Source of the DNA: Limnohabitans sp. | GTDB taxonomy: Bacteria > Pseudomonadota > Gammaproteobacteria > Burkholderiales > Burkholderiaceae_C | Assembly: GCA_024642215.1 (NCBI GenBank) | Contig: JAHEBO010000011.1 | Location: forward strand, 5,616-69,615 | Reading direction: 5' to 3' | DNA length: 64,000 bases | Shown here: one piece after another, positions 25,026 to 33,674 of the stretch | Numbering within the stretch: position 1 is the stretch's first letter | Layout of the letters: each line of letters begins with the position of its first letter | Program-made: the position numbers and the translations under genes | Notes under the pieces: model-generated | Told to the model about the DNA's origin: nothing | The model's database searches: none | Seen by the model: only the letters and a program-made list of their open reading frames with translations

Positions 25026-25913
25026 TCATGCCTTCGCCCCAAACAAACCTTGAGGTCGCAACAACAACACGGCGATGAAAATCACAAAAATGCCGACCTG
25101 TCCTAAAGACTCGCCCAAGAACAGACCGCCAAAAGATTCCACCACACCAATCAGCAAACCACCCAGCAAGGCGCCAGCAAAACTGCCCATGCCACCCAAC
25201 ACCACCACCGTGAAGGCCACCAACACAAAGCCGTTGCCCACTTGCGGATTGACGTAATAGGCTGGCAACAAGAAGCATGCGGCAGCGCCCAAACAGGCCA
25301 AGCCCAAACCAAAGCACATGGCATAGACGTGCTCTACATCGATGCCCATCAAACGTGCGCCTTGTTTTTCTTTGGCCACTGCACGAATGGCACGACCGAG
25401 GTCGGTGCGCTGCAAAATCACAATCAACAAGGCAGAGACCACCAAGGCCCCCGCGAAGGCCACCAACTTGGGCACTGACACCATCACCTGTGCCACTTCA
25501 GGCCCGATGGCCACGGTACTCAAGGTGTAGGCCGTGTCAATGGTGCGGGTGTCCGATTTGAAGAACAACAAGGCCAAGTTTTCCATCACGATGGACAAAC
25601 CCAAGGTCACGAGCAAGATGTTTTCGTCTTTGCCGTGACTGGCCCGGTTGATGATCAAACGTTGCAGACAATAGCCCAGCACAAACATGGCGGGCACCAT
25701 GATGGGCAAGGCCACATAGGGATCCACACCCCAACGTTCTTTGAGGGCATACACACCGTACAGCGCCATCATGAGCGAGGCACCATGGGCGAAGTTGATG
25801 ATGTGCAACACACCATAGATCAAGGTTAAACCGAGCGCAATCAAGGCATAGACGGCGCCGGTGGTTAAACCATTGAGCAAAGCGGACAGCAAAATGCTGG
25901 CATCAAACATCAT
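25026..25913 (-). CDS. livH: Liv-type ABC transporter permease (LivH)
   Basis: 295 residues with about eight membrane segments. GLTTGAVYALIALGLTLIYGVLHIINFAHG (in segments) is the classical LivH N-terminus and GGMGSFAGALLGGLLIG its C-terminal signature. RAVAKEKQGARLMGI is the ATPase-coupling loop. The start is one of two adjacent ATGs and lacks a strong ribosome-binding site. It lies 42 bases after the binding-protein gene. Confidence 0.9.
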   Translation of the reverse strand: MMFDASILLSALLNGLTTGAVYALIALGLTLIYGVLHIINFAHGASLMMALYGVYALKERWGVDPYVALPIMVPAMFVLGYCLQRLIINRASHGKDENILLVTLGLSIVMENLALLFFKSDTRTIDTAYTLSTVAIGPEVAQVMVSVPKLVAFAGALVVSALLIVILQRTDLGRAIRAVAKEKQGARLMGIDVEHVYAMCFGLGLACLGAAACFLLPAYYVNPQVGNGFVLVAFTVVVLGGMGSFAGALLGGLLIGVVESFGGLFLGESLGQVGIFVIFIAVLLLRPQGLFGAKA

Positions 25914-25955
25914 CGTGACCCATTCAAAGTGGCGTTCAAAGCGTGGTCCAAAGGC

Positions 25956-27158
25956 TTAAGCCTTCAAGGGGAAAATGGGTTCCACTTCGCGGTAATCGCG
26001 TGGCACGATCACCTTGATGTCGCCTTTGACCACTTGCGTCATCAAAGGTTGTGCACCCATGTTTTGGCCATTCACAAACTGTGTGGCGCCGTACGGCATG
26101 ATGTGATTGGAGAAGGTGCTCTTGTTCAAAGCATCGATGATGGCGGCACGGTCGGTCGACTTGGCGCGCTCGATGGCATCGGCCAACAAAGTCATGGCGG
26201 TGTAGGTCATGAACACTTCGTAGCTGAAGAACTGGCCTTGGGCTTCCACGCGCTTTTTCAGTTCCAAAGAACGCTTGTCGCGGGGGTTGAACCAATGGTT
26301 GCAATCGATGATGCCGTTGGCCGCTTCTGGAAATTCTTTGACAAACTTGTAACTGGAAGCCGCGCCGCCCAACACTGAGTAAATCGCCTTGGGTGTGATT
26401 TTTTGCTGCTGCATGGTGCGCACCAACAAGGCGTACTCGTTGTAATAGTTGGCGGGAATCACGATGTCAGGATTGACTTGCTTGATGCGCAGGGCAATGT
26501 TGTTGAAATCACGTGTGGGGTTGGCGTGCTTGATGATTTCTTTCACGTCATAACCGTAGCCTGGCAGTTCTTTGGCCAACAAGTTGGCGGTACCCGTGCC
26601 AAACAAAGACTCTTCGTGAATGATCATCACGCTGCGCGCTGGCTTGCCCGCTGCGGTGTTGAGCACATGCAAGTTGGCCACCGCCACTTCAGCGCATTTT
26701 TTGTAGCCAGGGCCAAAACGGAAGGTGTTTTTCAAACCACGCTCCACAATTTGATCGGCCACACCGACATCGACCACGTGTGGCAAGTTGTACTTGGCAG
26801 CCGCTTGTGTGGTGGCCAAACAAATGGCGGAAGCAAACGCGCCCACCACGGCGCTCACACCGGCTTCGTTCATCTTTTCAATTTCGGCCGTACCTGCTTG
26901 TGGGCTAGATTGCGCATCGCCCAACACGGCTTCAATTTTGGCGCCGCCCAAAGACTTGATGCCACCCGCTTTGTTGATGTCTTCAATGGCCAACAAAGCA
27001 CCCAAACGGCACTGCTGACCTGAATAAGCCAAGGCACCGGTCACGGGATGCAAAACACCTACCTTCACTGTCTTCGCTTGCGCGCCGGCAATCAAAGGGA
27101 AGGACATGACAGAAGCCGCGGCAGCGGTCTGGTTCATAAAGTGACGACGTGTGGTCAT
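25956..27158 (-). CDS. Liv-type periplasmic substrate-binding protein
   Basis: 400 residues; ATG 27158 is preceded by AAGGAG. The N-terminus MTTRRHFMNQ followed by a hydrophobic stretch to GAQA is a good Tat signal, so it is probably exported folded. The mature part begins KTVKVGVLHPVTGALAYSG, the fold-type-I binding-protein start shared by LivJ, amide- and urea-binding proteins. As first transporter gene after the regulator it should set the specificity of LivHMGF. The ligand could be an amino acid, amide or other small N-compound. Confidence 0.88.
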   Translation of the reverse strand: MTTRRHFMNQTAAAASVMSFPLIAGAQAKTVKVGVLHPVTGALAYSGQQCRLGALLAIEDINKAGGIKSLGGAKIEAVLGDAQSSPQAGTAEIEKMNEAGVSAVVGAFASAICLATTQAAAKYNLPHVVDVGVADQIVERGLKNTFRFGPGYKKCAEVAVANLHVLNTAAGKPARSVMIIHEESLFGTGTANLLAKELPGYGYDVKEIIKHANPTRDFNNIALRIKQVNPDIVIPANYYNEYALLVRTMQQQKITPKAIYSVLGGAASSYKFVKEFPEAANGIIDCNHWFNPRDKRSLELKKRVEAQGQFFSYEVFMTYTAMTLLADAIERAKSTDRAAIIDALNKSTFSNHIMPYGATQFVNGQNMGAQPLMTQVVKGDIKVIVPRDYREVEPIFPLKA

Positions 27159-27187
27159 GGGAAGCTCCTTTGGAAGATCAAGGTAAT

Positions 27188-27223
27188 GGTCGAGGAAAAG
27201 GTCGAGGGAAAGGTCGAGGGAAA
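27188..27223. repeat. 12-bp tandem repeat, three units
   Basis: GGTCGAGGAAAA, GGTCGAGGGAAA and GGTCGAGGGAAA lie head to tail. Weaker copies flank them (27176-27187 and 27224-27235, about 8 of 12 bases matching). The array sits between the GntR stop and the binding-protein start. It may be a slippage product or a spacer affecting distal operon expression. Confidence 0.75.
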
Positions 27224-27225
27224 AA

Positions 27226-28035
27226 TCAATGGAAATTGGCCGACAGCTCTTTGTCCACCCAGATTTGGGCGTCAATGCTGCCAACACGGGACAACTGCAT
27301 TTGGTATTCGTAACGATCGGGTCGGTACAAGCCCAACAGCCATTGCACAGGTTTGTCTTGTTGGTCGTAAATCAATCGACGCACAGACAACAAAGCAGAG
27401 CCTACGGGCACATCCAGGTAACGCGCCATGTCGGCGTCGGCCAGTCGGGCTGAAATGGTTTGCTCGGCACGACCTACTTTGACACCGGCTTCTTCCAGCA
27501 ATACCAAAATGGGTTTTTGAGCCAATTCGCGTTGACCAAAACCCTTGGCAATGGCCGAGGGCACCCAGGTGGTGATGTGCGACAAAGGGCCTTCACGCGT
27601 GCTGCGGACGCGCTCCGCTTTTTGCACCCAGTCAGTGGCCGCAATTTGCAACTTGTCTTGAATGTCTTTGGGCGCCAATAAAGTTTGCACGGACAAGACC
27701 TTGACCGAGGTGCGCAGACCCATGGTGACCAAGTTTTCCAGCAAACCCGTCAAGCGCGCTTGCTGACTGCCCGATCCCGTTGAATCCTTGGCAGCACTGG
27801 ACGCGCCGGCTTCTTCCCGCTTCACGGGCCGTGTGCCTCGGCCCGGCTCTCGCTTGATCAAGCCTTCTTCGGCCATTTGCTGGAGTGCTCGGCGCACTGT
27901 GACCCTGGCCACAGAAAACTGCTTCATGAGGCCCAACTCGCCAGGCAAGCCTTCGTCAAATTTACCTTCCTGCAATTGCTCGCACAACACCAGATAAATC
28001 TGGTGGTACTTGGGCAGCGGAAGGTTTTGATTCAT
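27226..28035 (-). CDS. GntR-family transcriptional regulator with UTRA domain (HutC type)
   Basis: 269 residues. The N-terminal winged helix is clear (LPKYHQIYLVLCEQL, then FSVARVTVRRALQQMAEEGLIKREPGRGT). After an Ala/Ser-rich linker at about 75-95 comes the effector-binding UTRA domain, with ILVLLEEAGVKVGRAEQTISARLADADMARYLDVPVGSALLSVRRLIYD-type features. It is the promoter-proximal gene of the operon, 67 bases ahead of the binding-protein gene, so it probably autoregulates and controls all downstream genes in response to the substrate or an intermediate. A palindrome fitting an operator lies at 28066-28078. Confidence 0.9.
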   Translation of the reverse strand: MNQNLPLPKYHQIYLVLCEQLQEGKFDEGLPGELGLMKQFSVARVTVRRALQQMAEEGLIKREPGRGTRPVKREEAGASSAAKDSTGSGSQQARLTGLLENLVTMGLRTSVKVLSVQTLLAPKDIQDKLQIAATDWVQKAERVRSTREGPLSHITTWVPSAIAKGFGQRELAQKPILVLLEEAGVKVGRAEQTISARLADADMARYLDVPVGSALLSVRRLIYDQQDKPVQWLLGLYRPDRYEYQMQLSRVGSIDAQIWVDKELSANFH

Positions 28036-28065
28036 GGTCGCTATGTTTAATCACTCCTAATGACC

Positions 28066-28090
28066 TGTCAATAGGACATTTGGTAGGACA
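28066..28090 (-). promoter_or_regulatory. Candidate operator/promoter of the GntR operon
   Basis: TGTC-AATAG-GACA (28066-28078) is a perfect short palindrome of the GntR/HutC kind. TAGGACA is repeated 12 bases further at 28084-28090. On the minus strand TTGACA (28066-28071) could serve as -35 and would be covered by the palindrome; the matching -10 (28043-28048) is poor. The position 31-43 bases upstream of the regulator start fits autoregulation. Confidence 0.5.
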
Positions 28091-28131
28091 AATTAGCAAT
28101 TTCACCAATGGAGCGTCTTCATCCTGGGTGA

Positions 28132-29703
28132 TCAGGCGTAATGGGTTCTCAACTCACGCTTGAGCAATTTACCGCTGGGGTTTTTAGGCAATGCGTCTGC
28201 AAAGACCACCCGCTTGGGCACTTTGAAAGTGGCCATGTGCTGGTTGCAATGCGCCATCACCTCGGCCTCGCTCAAAGTTTGGCCGGCCTTCAACACAATC
28301 ACCGCAGTCACCGCCTCCACCCATTTGGGGTCGGGCAAGCCAATGACGGCCACCTCACTCACAGCAGGCAAGCGGTAAATCATTTCTTCCACTTCACGAC
28401 TGGCCACGTTTTCGCCGCCGGTTTTGATCATGTCCTTCTTGCGGTCCACCACACTGATGAAGCCTTCGTCGTCAATGGTGGCCAAGTCGCCGCTGTGAAA
28501 CCAATCGCCAGAAAACGAAGCCCGGGTCTTTTCTTCATCGTTGAAGTAGCCCAACATCAAATGGGGTGAGCGGTGCACGATCTCGCCCACTTCGCCAGGT
28601 TTGACATCTTGCATGTCGTCATTCACCACGCGCGTTTCCACGTTCAACACCGCGCGGCCACAAGAACCAGGCTTGCGCAATTGATCATCAGGACCAAGCA
28701 TGGTGGCAAGTGGCGCAATTTCGGTTTGACCATACAAATTCCACAAGCGCACCTTGGGCAAGCGCGAGGCCAGTTCTTTCAAAACCTCCACCGGCATGAT
28801 GGATGCGCCGTAATAACCTTTGGCCAAATGGCTGAGTTTGTTGGCATCAAACAAAGGCGAGCGCAACAAAGCAATCCATACCGTAGGCGGTGCAAAGAAG
28901 CTGGTAATTTTGTATTTTTCAATGAGTGCCAATAAATTGTCGGGCACAGGTTTGGAAGTGATCACATTGCTGCTGCCAATGTATATGGCCGGGCCGAAGA
29001 ACACATCCAACTGCGCACAGTGGTAAAGCGGCAAAGCGTGCAAGGCCAAATCTTGCTCGGCAATTTCTGCATTCACCACACAACTCACGTATTGCCACAA
29101 CACCGCGTCGTGCGTCAGCATGGCGCCTTTGGGCATGGACTCGGTGCCGCTGGTGTACACAATTTGCGCCAAATCTTGGCTGGCCAAATCACTCTCTGGT
29201 AAGGCATCCGTGCATGCAGCCAAGGCATGAAAATTGAGCATGCCTGGCACAGGCTCACTCGGGTCTTCAGAGGGCAGCCACACAAACTGTTTCACCTGGG
29301 TGCCCAGTGCTGACGCTTGCTTGGCCAAATCGGCCAAGCCTGAATCGGTGGCCAATGTTTGTGCCCCTGCATGCTTCAGGATGTAGGCCACTTCGTCGGC
29401 CTTCAGCATGAAGTTGATCGGCACCATGACAGCGCCCATGCGCGCTAACGCAAAGCGCAGCGCTGCAAAACCATGCGAATTGCGCGCCAGCACCGCCACG
29501 CGATCGCCAGGTTTGACACCTTGGCCAGACAAGCCTGCCGCCAAGCGCGTCACCAGCGCGTCAAATGCCGCATAAGTCCAGGCAGTGCTGCCACACACGA
29601 TGCCCATTTTTTGCGGCAAGCGCAGCGCCGTGCGTCGAAGTGCATCGGCGATGGTCTGACGCCGAACCGCGGGGGAAATCAGGGCGTGTGCTGCAATTGA
29701 CAT
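28132..29703 (-). CDS. AMP-forming acyl-CoA synthetase
   Basis: 523 residues; GGAGC lies upstream of ATG 29703. The P-loop reads YTSGTESMPKGAMLTH (ES replaces the common TG), followed by WNLYGQTE and GDWFHSGDLATIDDEGFISVVDRKKD. The C-terminal lysine motif is PKNPSGKLLKREL. It activates a carboxylic acid as acyl-AMP and then acyl-CoA. It lies on the same strand as, and 96 bases upstream of, the GntR operon, so it may supply or use an intermediate of that pathway. The chain length of its substrate is not predictable. Confidence 0.88.
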   Translation of the reverse strand: MSIAAHALISPAVRRQTIADALRRTALRLPQKMGIVCGSTAWTYAAFDALVTRLAAGLSGQGVKPGDRVAVLARNSHGFAALRFALARMGAVMVPINFMLKADEVAYILKHAGAQTLATDSGLADLAKQASALGTQVKQFVWLPSEDPSEPVPGMLNFHALAACTDALPESDLASQDLAQIVYTSGTESMPKGAMLTHDAVLWQYVSCVVNAEIAEQDLALHALPLYHCAQLDVFFGPAIYIGSSNVITSKPVPDNLLALIEKYKITSFFAPPTVWIALLRSPLFDANKLSHLAKGYYGASIMPVEVLKELASRLPKVRLWNLYGQTEIAPLATMLGPDDQLRKPGSCGRAVLNVETRVVNDDMQDVKPGEVGEIVHRSPHLMLGYFNDEEKTRASFSGDWFHSGDLATIDDEGFISVVDRKKDMIKTGGENVASREVEEMIYRLPAVSEVAVIGLPDPKWVEAVTAVIVLKAGQTLSEAEVMAHCNQHMATFKVPKRVVFADALPKNPSGKLLKRELRTHYA

Positions 29704-29764
29704 TCAAAAGCTCCAATTCAAATCGATAATCAGGCCATTGAACTCGAAATTTAAGAGGCCGACA

Positions 29765-30337
29765 TTGGCACTTCCACCCCCCTCCCCCCGAAAACTGTCA
29801 CATACGCGAACCGTGGTCTATTCAGGCTTTGAACGCGAGGATGGCATGTGGGACATTGAAGCCGCACTCACCGACGTCAAAACCTACAACTTCATCATTC
29901 CGAGCCAAGGCCCACGTGAAGCAGGTCAACCCATTCACGGCTTGAACATTCGCCTGACCGTTGACGACCATTTCAAAATTCACGATGTGCTCACAGACAT
30001 GGCACACATTCCGCACCCAGAATGCCAAAAGGCACCCGAGGGCATGCACAAACTGATCGGTTGCACCCTAGGTTCTGGGTGGCGCAAAACCATTGACGCG
30101 CACATTGGCGGCGTTGCGGGTTGCACCCATTTGCGAGAAATGCTGTTCAACATGGCCACCGCGGCCTACCAAACCATTCCCTCAGCGCGTCAATTCAGGG
30201 CGCAACAAGCGGGTCTGCCAGAGCACGTTCCCACCACCCCACCCCCGCACGTGGGCAAGTGCATGTCATGGGCCTTTGACGGGCCGGTGGTGCAGCGCTA
30301 CTACCCCATGTTCTTCAAAAAACCTGAAGTTCCCTGA
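29765..30337 (+). CDS. DUF2889 family protein
   Basis: 190 residues. I place the start at TTG 29765, which has AAGAGG 6 bases upstream and gives the family-like beginning LALPPPSPRKLSHTRTVVYSGFEREDG; a TTG at 29738 is an alternative. The core includes DGMWDIEAALTDVKTY and GVAGCTHLREML, both conserved in DUF2889. The function of the family is unknown; members often lie near CoA-ligase or aromatic catabolic genes. Here the gene is divergent from the acyl-CoA synthetase. Confidence 0.85.
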   Translation: MALPPPSPRKLSHTRTVVYSGFEREDGMWDIEAALTDVKTYNFIIPSQGPREAGQPIHGLNIRLTVDDHFKIHDVLTDMAHIPHPECQKAPEGMHKLIGCTLGSGWRKTIDAHIGGVAGCTHLREMLFNMATAAYQTIPSARQFRAQQAGLPEHVPTTPPPHVGKCMSWAFDGPVVQRYYPMFFKKPEVP

Positions 30338-30480
30338 AACACATCAGCGTCGGCGCCTTTCAATCTGAATGGCACGGACGCGCCAGTCCCTGCGATAATC
30401 GAGGGCTAAACCGCTCGCCGCAATGGCGCGCACTTTCCATCAGCCCCTGGATATAAACCAGTTACCGCTTGGAGTCTCTT

Positions 30481-31818
30481 GTGAGCAAAAAAGTATTTAT
30501 CAAAACCTTCGGTTGCCAAATGAACGAGTACGACTCGGACAAAATGGCCGACGTCATGAAGGCCGCCGAAGGCTACGAGCCCACCCAAGACGTCGAAGAA
30601 GCCGACCTCATTTTGTTCAACACTTGCTCGGTGCGTGAACGTGCGCAAGAAAAAGTCTTCAGCGATTTAGGCCGTGTGAAGCACCTCAAAGAACGCGGCG
30701 TGCTCATTGGCGTGGGCGGCTGTGTGGCCAGCCAAGAAGGCGCCGACATCATCAAACGCGCGCCCTATGTGGACGTGGTGTTTGGCCCGCAAACCTTGCA
30801 CCGCCTGCCCGAACTCCTGGCGGCTCGCAGCGCCAAAAAACGCCCGCAAGTGGACATCACCTTTCCTGAAATTGAAAAGTTTGATCACTTGCCACCCGCC
30901 AAGATGGACGGCCCCACCGCATTCGTCTCCATCATGGAAGGTTGCAGCAAATATTGCAGCTACTGCGTGGTGCCTTACACCCGCGGTGAAGAAGTCAGTC
31001 GTCCCTTTGAAGACGTGTTGGTGGAGGTGGCTGGTTTGGCCGAACAAGGCGTGCGCGAAATTACCTTGCTAGGTCAAAACGTCAATGCCTATCGCGGCAA
31101 GATGGGCGACACCGCTGAGATTGCCGACTTTGCGCTATTGATTGAATACGTGGCCGACATTCCTGGCATTGAGCGCATTCGCTACACCACCAGCCACCCC
31201 AACGAATTTACACAGCGCCTGATCGATGCGTACGACAAGGTGCCTAAGTTGGTCAGTCATTTGCATCTGCCTGTGCAGCACGGTTCCGACAGAATTTTGA
31301 TGGCCATGAAACGCGGCTATACCGCGATGGAATACAAAAGCACCATCCGCAAACTGCGCGCCATTCGCCCCGACATGGCCATGAGCAGCGACTTCATTGT
31401 GGGCTTCCCAGGCGAGACCGACGAAGACTTCAACAAAATGATGAAGCTGATTGACGATGTGGGCTACGACACCAGTTTCAGCTTCATCTTCAGCCCCCGC
31501 CCTGGCACCCCCGCAGCCAACTTGCAAGACGACACACCTCACGATGTGAAGCTCAAGCGTTTGCACCACTTGCAAGCCACCATTGAAGCCAACGTCAAAC
31601 GCATCGGCGATAGCCGTCTCAATACGGTGCAACGCATTTTGGTGGAACGCCCAGCGCGCAAAGACGCGACCGAAATGGCCGGTCGCACCGAATGCAACCG
31701 CGTGGTCAACTTCCCCGCCGGCCCCAATGGCATGCGCTTGGTGGGCCAAATGGTGGATGTGCGCATCAACACCGCGCTGTCACACTCTTTGCGCGGCGAC
31801 TTGGTGTTGCCTGAATAA
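30481..31818 (+). CDS. miaB: tRNA-2-methylthio-N6-dimethylallyladenosine synthase MiaB
   Basis: 445 residues from GTG 30481, with GGAG 6 bases upstream; a TTG four codons earlier is an alternative. The N-terminal UPF0004 domain starts [17 protein letters not shown]. The radical-SAM cluster motif is CSKYCSYC, and a C-terminal TRAM domain follows (NRVVNFPAG...GQMVDVRI). It methylthiolates i6A37 in tRNAs reading U-starting codons. All cluster cysteines are present. Confidence 0.96.
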   Translation: MSKKVFIKTFGCQMNEYDSDKMADVMKAAEGYEPTQDVEEADLILFNTCSVRERAQEKVFSDLGRVKHLKERGVLIGVGGCVASQEGADIIKRAPYVDVVFGPQTLHRLPELLAARSAKKRPQVDITFPEIEKFDHLPPAKMDGPTAFVSIMEGCSKYCSYCVVPYTRGEEVSRPFEDVLVEVAGLAEQGVREITLLGQNVNAYRGKMGDTAEIADFALLIEYVADIPGIERIRYTTSHPNEFTQRLIDAYDKVPKLVSHLHLPVQHGSDRILMAMKRGYTAMEYKSTIRKLRAIRPDMAMSSDFIVGFPGETDEDFNKMMKLIDDVGYDTSFSFIFSPRPGTPAANLQDDTPHDVKLKRLHHLQATIEANVKRIGDSRLNTVQRILVERPARKDATEMAGRTECNRVVNFPAGPNGMRLVGQMVDVRINTALSHSLRGDLVLPE

Positions 31819-31836
31819 AGCCTAGGCTTTTTTATT
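31814..31836 (+). terminator. Terminator of miaB
   Basis: A short palindromic stem centred on GCCTAGGC with flanking A/T complementarity, followed by TTTTTT, begins at the miaB stop. It overlaps the stop of the convergent cyclotransferase gene. The stem is short, so moderate confidence. Confidence 0.5.
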
Positions 31837-32265
31837 CGAAATATGGCGACGAAAGTCGCCATTTTCTATTCTGGGCCGTCCCTCTAAGGACCCGTTGTAC
31901 ACATAGACTTGCGCGCGCACTGCTTGGGGCGTTTCTGTTCCAAGCCAAGTCACATTGGCCTTGACTCGCAAGTACATCGAGTTCTCAATCGAGGCAGGAT
32001 CAACTTCCTCCAGATCGTCCAATCGCTGCCACTGAGACGCTTCGATTTGGTACAACTCACCAAGCACAGCGCCCAAAGGTGCAGCCCTTTCAACCGCCAC
32101 ACGCATGGCAGGATATTCACCCAAATCAAACAACGCACCTTGCATCGTGGCGGGTCCAAGACATGTAGCACCTTGCATGTGATGATGATTGCTAAGGCCA
32201 GACAACAAAGTGCCGTACACAAACAGCAATTCATTTTCGTCAAAGGACGGCTTGCGCAAAATCAT
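31822..32265 (-). CDS. Gamma-glutamylcyclotransferase-like (AIG2/GGCT) protein
   Basis: 147 residues. LLFVYGTLLSGLSNH carries the YGTL substrate loop of the AIG2/GGCT fold, and LYQIEASQWQRLDDLEEVDP places the family's catalytic Glu (the E in LDDLEEV). Such enzymes release 5-oxoproline from gamma-glutamyl amino acids, glutathione or gamma-glutamyl amines. It is divergent from a Rieske oxygenase across only 34 bases, and a glutamine-synthetase-like gene follows the latter, so a gamma-glutamylated intermediate is conceivable. Confidence 0.82.
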   Translation of the reverse strand: MILRKPSFDENELLFVYGTLLSGLSNHHHMQGATCLGPATMQGALFDLGEYPAMRVAVERAAPLGAVLGELYQIEASQWQRLDDLEEVDPASIENSMYLRVKANVTWLGTETPQAVRAQVYVYNGSLEGRPRIENGDFRRHISNKKA

Positions 32266-32299
32266 GTTCTTCCTTGGTTTTTTGCGTTAAAGTGAATTC

Positions 32300-33664
32300 A
32301 TGAGAGCAGAACAAAACGAGCGCTTCACGCGCATAGGTCAAGGCACACCCTGCGGCGAAATGCTACGCCATTACTGGCACCCTGTGGCTTTGTTAGACGA
32401 ATTTGACCCCCAACTCGATCCTCGCATGGCCATCCGACCCGTCAAAGCCGTGCGTTTGTTGGGCCAAGACTTGGTCTTGTTCAAAAATGCGCAAGGCCAG
32501 TTTGGTTTGCTCGACCGCGACTGCCCGCACCGCGGTGCCGACCTGGCCTACGGCCGCAACGAAGGTGATGGCCTGCGGTGCCCCTTTCATGGCTGGAAGT
32601 TTGACGTCACAGGACAGTGCTTAGAAACGCCCGCAGAGCCAAAAGGCAGCGTCTTGTGCACTCGCATCAAACAACGCAATTACCCCGTACAAGAACGCAG
32701 CGGTATTTTGTTTGCGTGGATGGGGCCCGAAGGCAGCACGCCACCGCCCCTGCCCGCCATCGACTGTTTTCAAGCGCCGGGCACCCACACCTTTGCGTTC
32801 AAAGGTTTGTGGCAATGCAATTGGCTTCAGGCATTTGAGGTGGGCATCGACCCTGCACATGCTTCCTTCTTGCACCGCTTTTTCAACGATGCATCGCTAG
32901 AAGATACTTATGGCAAACAGTTTCGCGGCGCCAGCGCTGGCGAAATCGATGGCGAAAAATGGCCCATGACCCGTGTCATGCGCGAGTTTGACCAGCCCGA
33001 CATTTCCTCCAGCGAAAAACCTTACGGCCTGCAACTCACCACGTTGCGTCCGCTCAACGACAAGCTGACGCACGTGCGGATCACCAATGCATTGTTCCCC
33101 AACACCTTTGTGATTCCCTTGTCAGAAACCATGACCATCACGCAAATGCATGTGCCCGTGGACGACACCCATACCTATTGGTATGCGGTGTTCACCAGTT
33201 TTGCCGACCCGGTCAACAAAGAAGCCATGCGCAACCAACGCCTCGAAGCCGTCAGTTTGCCCAATTACATTCCCAAATCAGGCCGTCACAACGACTGGGG
33301 CTTCAACCCCGAAGAACAAATGAAGCGTACTTTTTTAGGCATGGGCGAAGACGACATCAACGTGCACGACCAATGGGCCTGCGAAAGCATGGGCGCCATT
33401 CAAAACCGCACCCGTGAGCACTTGGGTACTTCTGACAAAGTGATCATTGCCAATCGCCGCATTTTGGCCAAAGCCATTGACGATGTGGCTGCAGGCGCAC
33501 TGCCTCCCGGATTTGCCAAGCCAGAAGTGGCCACAACTCGCTTTGGCCCAGACACTGTCGATGGCATCGCGCCTGCCCAAGATTGGCAAACCTGGTCCCA
33601 GCAAACCATGCAAGCCAAACGCGAGGGTGCGCCTTGGGCTGCCGCCACGCCCAAAACACCGTGA
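32300..33664 (+). CDS. Rieske non-heme iron oxygenase, alpha subunit
   Basis: 454 residues. The Rieske 2Fe-2S ligands are C75/H77 (CPHRGAD) and C94/H97 (CPFHGW). The mononuclear iron site is seen as D184-x2-H187-x4-H192 (IDPAHASFLH). The length and layout match the phthalate-dioxygenase-like group, which works without a beta subunit. No reductase gene is adjacent, so electrons must come from an enzyme encoded elsewhere. Substrates of this group are aromatic acids, ethers or amines. The next gene starts 10 bases after its stop. Confidence 0.88.
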   Translation: MRAEQNERFTRIGQGTPCGEMLRHYWHPVALLDEFDPQLDPRMAIRPVKAVRLLGQDLVLFKNAQGQFGLLDRDCPHRGADLAYGRNEGDGLRCPFHGWKFDVTGQCLETPAEPKGSVLCTRIKQRNYPVQERSGILFAWMGPEGSTPPPLPAIDCFQAPGTHTFAFKGLWQCNWLQAFEVGIDPAHASFLHRFFNDASLEDTYGKQFRGASAGEIDGEKWPMTRVMREFDQPDISSSEKPYGLQLTTLRPLNDKLTHVRITNALFPNTFVIPLSETMTITQMHVPVDDTHTYWYAVFTSFADPVNKEAMRNQRLEAVSLPNYIPKSGRHNDWGFNPEEQMKRTFLGMGEDDINVHDQWACESMGAIQNRTREHLGTSDKVIIANRRILAKAIDDVAAGALPPGFAKPEVATTRFGPDTVDGIAPAQDWQTWSQQTMQAKREGAPWAAATPKTP

Positions 33665-33674
33665 GTTCACCAAC

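Noticed and set aside
27188-27223. Tandem repeat considered as a CRISPR fragment
   Set aside because: Units are only 12 bp, contiguous without spacers, and no cas genes are present.
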